DNA from: Occallatibacter riparius
GTDB lineage: Bacteria > Acidobacteriota > Terriglobia > Terriglobales > Acidobacteriaceae
Assembly: GCF_025264625.1 (NCBI RefSeq)
Contig: NZ_CP093313.1
Location: forward strand, 5,022,001 to 5,086,000
DNA length: 64,000 nucleotides
Direction of reading: 5' to 3'
Part shown: one piece after another, positions 40,864 to 47,727 of the stretch
Layout: each line of letters opens with the position of its first letter
How positions within the stretch are numbered: position 1 is the stretch's first letter
Position numbers and translations under genes: made by a program
The notes under the pieces: model-generated
What the model was told of the DNA's origin: nothing
Database searches by the model: none
What the model saw: the letters and a program-made list of their open reading frames with translations, nothing else

Positions 40864-42576
40864 TCACTCGAAAGAGATCTGGTGAAGGTGACGGCCCTGC
40901 GGATCGTAAAGGTGCACGGCGCAGGCGAGGCACGGGTCAAAGGAGTGGACGGTACGCAGGATTTCGACCGGCTGGTCGAGCTTGTCGATCGGGGTGCCGA
41001 TAAGCGACTCCTCGAAGGCGGACCGCTGCTGTTTGGCGTCGCGGGGCGAGCCGTTCCAGGTGGTCGGGACAACGAGCTGGTAGTTGTCGATCTTGCCGTC
41101 CTTGATCTTGATCCAGTGGGCGAGGGAGCCGCGGGGAGCTTCGCTGAGGCCGACGCCTTCGCACTCCTGCGGCCAGTTCTTCGGATCCCACTTCTCGCTG
41201 TTGAAGGTAGAGACTTCGTTGGTCTTCACGCGAGCAATGAGATCGCCGTTGAACTCTTTGAGCCAGGCCATGGTGAGGGCTGCGTCGATGCCGCGGGCGG
41301 CGGTGCGTCCGAGCGTCGAGAAGACCGCGGTGACCGGCACGTTGAGCTTGCCGAGCACCATGTTGACGAGTTCTTTCATGTCGGTGCTGCCGGAGGCAAG
41401 GCCGACGACGACGCGGGCGAGCGGGCCGACTTCCATCGCGTTGTCTTTCCAGCGCGGAGTCTTGAGGAACGAGTACTTCTCATAGCCGGCGAGGGTCTCG
41501 AAGGGAGGCTGCGGGCCGGTGTAGTTGATCTTTGTCTCGCCGACCGAGGGGTGCGCGCCCTGGGAGTTGCCGCCTTCGTAGTCGTACCAGGAGTGGGCGA
41601 TGTACTCCTTGATCTCCTGCGTGTCCTTGGCGTTGACGGGGTAGACGTGGCTGAGGTCGCGGTTGAGAACGACGCCGCGCGGGAACTTGAACGACTCGGG
41701 CTGGTTGTAGCCCTTGGTCGGGAAGTCGCCGTAGCTGAGGTAGTTCTTGAGGCCGCCGCCGTAGGCTGCCCAGTCCTTGTAGAAGCCGGCGACTGCGAGC
41801 AGGTCAGGAATGTAGACCTGGTTGACGAATTCGTCTGCCTGAGCGATGAGGCGGGAGACGAGATTGAGTCGCTCGCCATTGATGGCGGCAACTTCATTGA
41901 CGTTGATGGAGCAGGGAACGCCGCCGACGAGGTAATTCGGATGCGGATTCTTGCCGCCGAAGACCGCGTGAATTTTGACGATTTCCTTCTGCCACTCGAG
42001 GGCGTCGAGGTAGTGCGCGACGGCGATGAGGTTTACTTCGGGCGGCAGCTTGTAGGCGGAGTGCCCCCAGTAGCCGTTAGCGAAGATGCCGAGGCCGCTG
42101 GCGGCGAAGGCCTTGATCTTGTCCTGGACATCAGAGAAGTAGCCGGGCGTGTTCTTGTCCCACTTGGAGAGGGATTGTGCGAGCTCGGCGGCTTTCTTGG
42201 GATCGGCTTTGAGGGCGTTGACGATGTCGACCCAGTCGAGCGCGTGCAGGTGATAGAAGTGGATGACGTGATCCTGCACATACTGGGTTGCGGCCATGAT
42301 GTTGCGGATGATTTCCGCGGTGGGCGGCACGGAGATGCCGAGAGCGTCTTCAACGGCGCGCACGCTGGCGAGCGCATGCACGGTGGTGCAGACGCCGCAT
42401 ACGCGCTCAGTGATTGCCCATGCGTCACGCGGATCACGGCCGATGAGGACCTTCTCGAGGCCGCGCACCATGGTGCCTGCGCTGTAAGCGTCGGTGATGA
42501 CGCCGTTTTCGACCACGGCTTCAATGCGCAGGTGGCCTTCAATGCGAGTTACGGGATCAACAACAATTCGTGCCAT
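40864..42576 (-). CDS. hyaB: Uptake [NiFe]-hydrogenase large subunit
   Basis: A 570-aa catalytic subunit. The two CxxC motifs that ligate the NiFe centre are present: RVCGVCTTVHA (about residues 58-68) and DPCLACAVH near the C-terminus, followed by a tail after His that is cut by the maturation protease. The N-terminus IVVDPVTRIEGHLRIE is typical of group 1. Together with the Tat-exported small subunit and cytochrome b this is a membrane-bound respiratory H2 oxidase facing the periplasm. Confidence 0.97.
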   Translation of the reverse strand: MARIVVDPVTRIEGHLRIEAVVENGVITDAYSAGTMVRGLEKVLIGRDPRDAWAITERVCGVCTTVHALASVRAVEDALGISVPPTAEIIRNIMAATQYVQDHVIHFYHLHALDWVDIVNALKADPKKAAELAQSLSKWDKNTPGYFSDVQDKIKAFAASGLGIFANGYWGHSAYKLPPEVNLIAVAHYLDALEWQKEIVKIHAVFGGKNPHPNYLVGGVPCSINVNEVAAINGERLNLVSRLIAQADEFVNQVYIPDLLAVAGFYKDWAAYGGGLKNYLSYGDFPTKGYNQPESFKFPRGVVLNRDLSHVYPVNAKDTQEIKEYIAHSWYDYEGGNSQGAHPSVGETKINYTGPQPPFETLAGYEKYSFLKTPRWKDNAMEVGPLARVVVGLASGSTDMKELVNMVLGKLNVPVTAVFSTLGRTAARGIDAALTMAWLKEFNGDLIARVKTNEVSTFNSEKWDPKNWPQECEGVGLSEAPRGSLAHWIKIKDGKIDNYQLVVPTTWNGSPRDAKQQRSAFEESLIGTPIDKLDQPVEILRTVHSFDPCLACAVHLYDPQGRHLHQISFE

Positions 42577-42582
42577 AGTTCC

Positions 42583-43671
42583 TCACGATTCCTTCATGTC
42601 TTCTGCGTGAACTTCCGCGATGACTGCTTTCTTGCGAATGTTGGTGACGACGGCGTGGGCGGCTACTCCGGCGAGCGTGGTGAGGCCGACGGCGGTGCCG
42701 ATGGTGTCGGCAGTGTGCTCAATGCCGAAGCCGGGGAACGACGCCAGGTGCTGGTAGAACGGGCCGTTGTCCCAGAAGCCGGGCTCGCTGCAACCGATGC
42801 AGGGATGGCCTGACTTGACAGGCGAACTGGTGCCTTCGTTCCACATGGTCACGGAGCAGGCGTTGTAAGTAACGGGCCCGCGGCAGCCGACCTTATAGAG
42901 GCAATAGCCCTTCTTGGCGTTTTCGTCGTCGAAGGACTCAACGAAGAGGCCGGCGTCGTAATTCGGGCGACGATAGCAGGTGTCATGCACGCGGCGGCCG
43001 TAGAACTCCTTGGGACGACCAAGGGAGTCAAGCTCAGGAATCTGGCCGAGGACGACGACGTGCGAAATGACGGCCATCATTACATCGCCGATGGGCGGGC
43101 AGCCGGGCACGTTGATCACCGGCTTGTTGATGAGCTTGCTGATGGGATGAGCGCCCGTGGGATTGGGCTTGGCAGCCTGCACTCCGCCGAAGGAAGCGCA
43201 TGCGCCCCAGGCGACCACGGCAGCGGCATCGGCGGCTACTTCCTTGAGGATCGATTCGGCTGTCTTGCCGCGAATCATGCAGTAGACGCCGTTGTCCTTT
43301 GTGGGGACCGCGCCTTCGACGACAAGGATGTACTTGCCCTTCTGGTCGCGCATGGTGTCGGCGAGGCTTTTTTCAGCCTGGAGGCCCGAGGGCGCCATCA
43401 GTGTTTCCTGATAATTGACGTTGACGACGTCGAGAAGCGCGTCGGCCACGATGGGATGCGACGCACGGATGAATGACTCGCTGCAGCCGGTGCACTCCTG
43501 AAAATGAAGCCAGATAACGGCGGGTTTTTCCTTCTTTTCGAAGGCTGAAACCACCTGCGCCACACCGGACTTCCGGAGTCCGATGGTGGTTGCGGCGACG
43601 CCGCAGAACTGGAGGAATTGGCGGCGGCTGTATCCCTTTTCCTGCATGGATTGCCAAACGGTTTTGCCCAT
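42583..43671 (-). CDS. hyaA: Uptake [NiFe]-hydrogenase small subunit, Tat-exported
   Basis: A 362-aa protein. The Tat signal is YSRRQFLQFC, followed by a hydrophobic segment. The proximal cluster ligand motif is ECTGCSESF and the second part GACASFGGVQAAKPNPTG. The two extra Cys that give O2-tolerant group 1d enzymes a 4Fe-3S cluster are Gly here. Distal and medial cluster ligands are visible (HDTCYRRPNYD, GYCLYKVGC, NACSVTMWN, HPCIGCSEPGFWD). A C-terminal membrane anchor (GTAVGLTTLAGVAAHAVV) is present. I chose the ATG at 43671, with AGAGGTGG upstream. Confidence 0.96.
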   Translation of the reverse strand: MGKTVWQSMQEKGYSRRQFLQFCGVAATTIGLRKSGVAQVVSAFEKKEKPAVIWLHFQECTGCSESFIRASHPIVADALLDVVNVNYQETLMAPSGLQAEKSLADTMRDQKGKYILVVEGAVPTKDNGVYCMIRGKTAESILKEVAADAAAVVAWGACASFGGVQAAKPNPTGAHPISKLINKPVINVPGCPPIGDVMMAVISHVVVLGQIPELDSLGRPKEFYGRRVHDTCYRRPNYDAGLFVESFDDENAKKGYCLYKVGCRGPVTYNACSVTMWNEGTSSPVKSGHPCIGCSEPGFWDNGPFYQHLASFPGFGIEHTADTIGTAVGLTTLAGVAAHAVVTNIRKKAVIAEVHAEDMKES

Positions 43672-44027
43672 GACCACCTCTACTTTCCATCTGGCGATAC
43701 AACCATGTGATTCAGCACACATGCTCGCCAATGACACAGCGACGGTACGCGATATAAAACACAGTCGACTGTGCGCGTCGTCACAAGTGTTGGGTTAAGT
43801 TAATGCGACCGAGTTGGTCCGAAATGCAGGGAACAGGGAATAGGGAACAGGAAGTAGGGAATAGGGAGTAGGGAGACGGGGGTAGATATTCATAACTGAT
43901 GAGAGTGCAGGTAAGTCGAACGTACGAACGGGATGCAACTCGCGAATGTTGAGTGACGGATGTCACTGGGTGTGAGCGGGCTTGTCGCGGTGTTGTAAGT
44001 TTGGTGGTGGTATCTCGGGAGGGTCCT
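43672..44027. promoter_or_regulatory. Divergent region between hydrogenase operon and VWA gene
   Basis: 356 nt. A perfect 14-bp palindrome CACAGTCGACTGTG sits at 43760-43773, about 90 nt upstream of the hydrogenase small-subunit start, and is a candidate operator. A GGGAACA/GGGAATA/GGGAGTA array (family G) fills 43827-43884. The rest has no gene. No reliable sigma-54 (GG-N10-GC) element was recognised. Confidence 0.5.
43827..43884. repeat. GGGAAYA/GGGAGTA array (family G)
   Basis: The longest of the heptamer-like arrays: about seven consecutive GGGARYA-type units, upstream of the VWA gene. Confidence 0.7.
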
Positions 44028-45839
44028 ATGGGTCGAACTGTTGCGCTCTTTTCTACGTTGCTGCTTGGTTCTGCTTTTTTAGTGGCGCAAGGCGGCAAGG
44101 ATACGCCGGGGTCGGACGCGACGCTGCATATCGAGAGCCGCGCGGTGCTGGTGGATGTGATTGTCACGGATCAGCATGGGAACGCGGTGACGGGGCTGAA
44201 GCAGGATGCGTTCACCGTGACGGAGCAGGGGAAGCCGCAGGCGATCTCGTATTTTGAGGAGCACACGCCGGGGAAGGCGGCGGGGCCGGTGGAGTTTCCG
44301 AAGCTGCCGCCGAATGTGTTCACGAATCTGTCGCCGTTGCCGCAACCGCCTGCGGTGACAGTGCTGCTGCTGGACTCGCTGAACACGCGGATGGAGAACC
44401 AGAGCTATGTGCACACGCAGGCGCTGAAGTTTCTGAAGACGGCCAAGCCGGGATCGCGCATGGCGATTTTTACGATGGGGCTGGGGCTGCACTTCGTGCA
44501 GGGATTCACGGACGATCCGGCACTTCTGGTCGCAGCGCTGAGCAATAAGAAGAACAACGAGGTGGAAACCTCAGTGATGCTGAAGGGGCAGGATGAGTCG
44601 AATGCGCAGGCCAATGTGCTGGCGATGATGTCGGCGGGGCAGGGCAATGGCGCGACGGCGGCTTCGGCGGGGGCAATTGCGGCGCTTGCCAGATTCTTCC
44701 AGGAGAACGATGACTCGCGGACAGTGAATCGCGACCTGCTGACGCTGGAGAACTTCAACCGGCTGGCAACGTTTCTGAACAGCTTTCCGGGGCGCAAGAA
44801 CGTGATCTGGTTTTCCGAGGCGTTTCCGCTGGTCACCAGCGGGAGCTTCGATCCGCGGCTTGGGGACGCGGCGCGCAGGACGATGGACATGTTGGCGGCC
44901 GCGCGGGTTGCGTTGTATCCCGTGGATGCCGGCGGGGCGGCGCCGCAGCAGGTTTACATGGCGCAGACGAATATGCCCTCCACGGTTCACGATCCGGCAG
45001 CGATGCAGAATGCGCTGAACGGCTCGCGCCTGGGCGAGGACCAGGAGCGGAATGCGAACCAGGAGACCATGAAGATGGTCGCGGAGGCGACGGGCGGCAA
45101 GGCGTTCACGAACGGCAACGGGCTGGCGAAGATCATCGGGGATGTTACGGCGTCGAGCGCGAACTTCTATTCGCTGTCGTACGCGCCGACAGATACGAAG
45201 ATGGATGGGTCGTACCGTGGGATCGAAGTGAAGGTGGCGGGCGGTAAATACAAGTTGCTGTACCGGCGAGGGTATATAGCCTTGGGCGACGACCTGCCCG
45301 GGTCGGGTATGATGCAGCGCGAAAAAGCGATTCAGGATCTGGCGCAGAAGAATCCGGGGCAGGTGGATCCGCTGCTGCCGTTCATGGATCTGGGGATGCC
45401 GCAGAGCCAGCAGATTCTGTATGAGGCGAAGATTCAGCCTGTGCCGGTGGGCGATTCAAAGGCGGGGGATCCGAAGGATGCTACCAGGCGGTATGCGGTG
45501 GACTTCGCTGTGGACGCCAAGGATTTGAAGCTGCCGCAGGGGCCGGATGGGTTGAGGTCGGGGACGCTGAATATTTCTCTCATTGTGTATGACCGCTACG
45601 GCAATGTGGTCAGCCGGAAGGACCACATCGTGCAGTTGGACGTGAAGCCGGATGTGTGGGCGGTGTATCAGAACACGGGCGTGCAACTGCATGCGGATAT
45701 CGCGGTGCCGAAGGGGAACTACTGGTTGCGGACCGGGATTTTCGATAAGCAGTCGCGGAAGGTGGGAACGATGGAGGTGGCGCTGGCGGGGGTGCAGGGA
45801 ACTCAGACGGCGCAGAGCGCGAGTCCGGTGGGGAAGTGA
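44028..45839 (+). CDS. Exported VWA-domain protein, acidobacterial TIGR03436 type
   Basis: A 603-aa protein with a signal peptide (VALFSTLLLGSAFLVAQ). After a short N-terminal beta-domain (VDVIVTDQHGNAVTGLKQD, FTVTEQGKPQAISYFEEH) comes a von Willebrand A-like domain with LLLDSLNTRMENQ in place of a perfect MIDAS DxSxS, plus GRKNVIWFSEAFPL. The C-terminal part is a beta-sandwich. It matches the acidobacteria-expanded VWFA-related family of unknown function. GGGAGGG precedes the ATG at 44028; the open frame starts earlier, at 43953. Confidence 0.9.
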   Translation: MGRTVALFSTLLLGSAFLVAQGGKDTPGSDATLHIESRAVLVDVIVTDQHGNAVTGLKQDAFTVTEQGKPQAISYFEEHTPGKAAGPVEFPKLPPNVFTNLSPLPQPPAVTVLLLDSLNTRMENQSYVHTQALKFLKTAKPGSRMAIFTMGLGLHFVQGFTDDPALLVAALSNKKNNEVETSVMLKGQDESNAQANVLAMMSAGQGNGATAASAGAIAALARFFQENDDSRTVNRDLLTLENFNRLATFLNSFPGRKNVIWFSEAFPLVTSGSFDPRLGDAARRTMDMLAAARVALYPVDAGGAAPQQVYMAQTNMPSTVHDPAAMQNALNGSRLGEDQERNANQETMKMVAEATGGKAFTNGNGLAKIIGDVTASSANFYSLSYAPTDTKMDGSYRGIEVKVAGGKYKLLYRRGYIALGDDLPGSGMMQREKAIQDLAQKNPGQVDPLLPFMDLGMPQSQQILYEAKIQPVPVGDSKAGDPKDATRRYAVDFAVDAKDLKLPQGPDGLRSGTLNISLIVYDRYGNVVSRKDHIVQLDVKPDVWAVYQNTGVQLHADIAVPKGNYWLRTGIFDKQSRKVGTMEVALAGVQGTQTAQSASPVGK

Positions 45840-45868
45840 GTTGCTTCAGGGGACTAGAGGGAATGGTA

Positions 45869-45898
45869 GTGCCCCGCCTAACAGTCAGGACGGGGCAC
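45869..45898. terminator. Hairpin after the VWA gene
   Basis: GTGCCCCG (45869-45876) pairs with CGGGGCAC (45891-45898). There is no U-tract, so it may be an mRNA-stabilising hairpin between convergent genes rather than a classical terminator. Confidence 0.45.
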
Positions 45899-45958
45899 AC
45901 GGTTTGGGGCGGTCGCAGCACGCGCGAAGTCTGCACCAGATCGAATGAGATGACGATT

Positions 45959-46357
45959 TCAGCGACCAACTGAATGCGCCATAGAGACACGTTCGCTCTC
46001 AAGCGCCTGCCTGTCGAGTTTGCCTGAAATCATCGTCCCGTATTGAATTGACTGAAGAAGGTGCGTTTGCCCGACCGTATCGAAGTTCAAGGCGACCTTG
46101 CTCTCCGATGGGGATGGCGTGCCGGGACCGATCAGGCAACTGGTGTGGTACTGGGATGAGCTCTTTGCAGCCAGTGTCACGTAGTCGCGCTGGTCATCGC
46201 GAGAGAGCCAATAGTTACCGGCGGGAAAGGTTTTTCCGGCGACCTCGAAGCTGAACGGAACTTTGACGGTGATCGTTTGCGCTACCGCAGGGCTTGCGCT
46301 TAGAGCGGCAGCCACAATAACGGCTGATGCCAAGGCGATATGAAGTATGGATCGCAT
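45959..46357 (-). CDS. Small exported protein of unknown function
   Basis: A 132-aa protein with a strong signal peptide (ILHIALASAVIVAAALSASPAVA). The mature part begins TITVKVPFSFEVAGKTFPAGNYWLSRDD, a pattern I associate with a common acidobacterial exported beta-rich family. No catalytic residues are evident. AAGGAGG lies 9 nt before the ATG at 46357, which fixes that start. Confidence 0.75.
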   Translation of the reverse strand: MRSILHIALASAVIVAAALSASPAVAQTITVKVPFSFEVAGKTFPAGNYWLSRDDQRDYVTLAAKSSSQYHTSCLIGPGTPSPSESKVALNFDTVGQTHLLQSIQYGTMISGKLDRQALESERVSMAHSVGR

Positions 46358-46518
46358 GGAATTCAACCTCCTTGCAAGCTACGTTAATGAGATTCTGATC
46401 GGGTGTCGTCGAGCATCCGTCCAGAATTGATCAAATCTAGAAGGAGCAAACGACCGGGACATTACGCTAATACGCAGCGAACTCGGCTTTGACTGCGTCC
46501 GGTACCATTGAACAAGTT

Positions 46519-47643
46519 ATGTCGAGCGTGGCTCCAACGACGACTGCGGCGGCTCTGAGCGGGTTTGTGCGGGTGCTGATCCAGTTTGATGTGTGCGAAG
46601 AGATCAGGCTGGACAAGGTGCAGCAGGCGTTGAGTGCGCGGACGCTGAAGCAGCCGAGCACGAAGCAGGCGGCGCCTTCCTATGTCCGATATGAGCGGCC
46701 GCCGGTGGTGGGGCATCTGGAGGCGCTGACGCTGGAGTCGGGCGAGCGGCTCGAGGGCGAGATCAAGTATTTCGATTATGGCGTGGTGAGTGTCACGTAC
46801 CAGTTGCCGTTTGCGGGCGACTGGGACGAGCTCATCAAGCTGTCGAGCCGGTGGGTGTGGGACGTGGATTTTGCGTCGCGGATCGAGCCGATGATCCGGC
46901 GGACACTGGAGCGGTCGGAAGCGGCGTTCCTGAAGCCGTATGAGCGCTGGCTCAGCGAGGACTACTTCATTTTTCATGTGAGGGAGGTAGGAGGCGTGCC
47001 GGCGGGGGCCGGGGCTCCGATGGCTGCGGAGCTGGTGCGGTCGCATGGGCAGCAGATTGCGCAGGTGGTGCGCGGGGATCGCATTACGCTGGCGGAAAAC
47101 GAATGCCACGAGGTGCTGCAGTCGCAGGTTTCGTACTATGCGCATGACCTGGCGGTGATTGGGTGGAACGCGGCGTTTGTGTATGACTCGAGCGCCGGAG
47201 CGGAGACGGCAGTGCAACTGCTGGAGTATGCCAATTCGCAGTTGCTGGAGTTTCGGCATTATGACGAGTTGCTGAGCGATGTGCTGGGCGGCGTGTATGA
47301 CCAGCTAGCGGAGAAGCGCGGGCGCTTCGCGCGGTGGCGGATGGCAAAGCGAGCACGGAATCTTCAGCGCGTGCTGCTGGAGATTGGCGAGCTGACGGAG
47401 CATGCAGATAACGCGATCAAGTTTTTGAGCGATATGTTTGCAGCGAGACTGTATCGGCTGGCGGCGGCCAAGGTGGGCGTGCCGGATTACCAGGGTCTGG
47501 TGGCTGAGAAGCTGAAGACTGCAGAGGATCTGCACCAGGATATGACGGAGCAGTTCAATGAGAGCCGCGCGTTCTTCCTGGAGGTTGTGGTGGTGCTGAT
47601 TTTGTTGATTGAGTTGTATTACGCGTTTAAAGGCAAAGGATGA
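46519..47643 (+). CDS. RMD1/DUF155-family protein with C-terminal membrane anchor
   Basis: A 374-aa protein of the RMD1/YagE (DUF155) family; eukaryotic relatives act in mitochondria (RMD1/RMND1). The core segment SEDYFIFHVREVG leads to SYYAHDLAVIGWNAAFVYDS, then coiled-coil helices (about residues 250-340) and a final TM helix (FLEVVVVLILLIELYYAF). I chose the ATG at 46519; an in-frame TTG at 46489 is an alternative. It is monocistronic, convergent with the xylanase gene, and the shared terminator lies between them. Molecular function in bacteria is unknown. Confidence 0.85.
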   Translation: MSSVAPTTTAAALSGFVRVLIQFDVCEEIRLDKVQQALSARTLKQPSTKQAAPSYVRYERPPVVGHLEALTLESGERLEGEIKYFDYGVVSVTYQLPFAGDWDELIKLSSRWVWDVDFASRIEPMIRRTLERSEAAFLKPYERWLSEDYFIFHVREVGGVPAGAGAPMAAELVRSHGQQIAQVVRGDRITLAENECHEVLQSQVSYYAHDLAVIGWNAAFVYDSSAGAETAVQLLEYANSQLLEFRHYDELLSDVLGGVYDQLAEKRGRFARWRMAKRARNLQRVLLEIGELTEHADNAIKFLSDMFAARLYRLAAAKVGVPDYQGLVAEKLKTAEDLHQDMTEQFNESRAFFLEVVVVLILLIELYYAFKGKG

Positions 47644-47672
47644 AGACAGGGAGTAGGGAATAGGGAGTAGAA
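47643..47672. repeat. GGGAGTA/GGGAATA array (family G)
   Basis: Three to four GGGARTA units immediately after the RMD1-family stop codon. Confidence 0.6.
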
Positions 47673-47678
47673 AAGATT

Positions 47679-47711
47679 GAGGCCCGCCGGGTTTGGCGGG
47701 CCTCTTCTGTT
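47679..47711. terminator. Bidirectional intrinsic terminator
   Basis: GAGGCCCGCC (47679-47688) pairs with GGCGGGCCTC (47695-47704), followed by TTCTGTTG on the plus strand and by AATCTTTTC on the minus strand. It ends both the RMD1-family and xylanase transcripts. Confidence 0.75.
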
Positions 47712-47727
47712 GTGAAGGCGACGCGAG

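Noticed and set aside
40804-42813. A long plus-strand open frame (669 codons)
   Set aside because: It is antisense to the hydrogenase large subunit; the Val/Gly/Asp-rich composition is typical of the reverse frame of a GC-rich gene.
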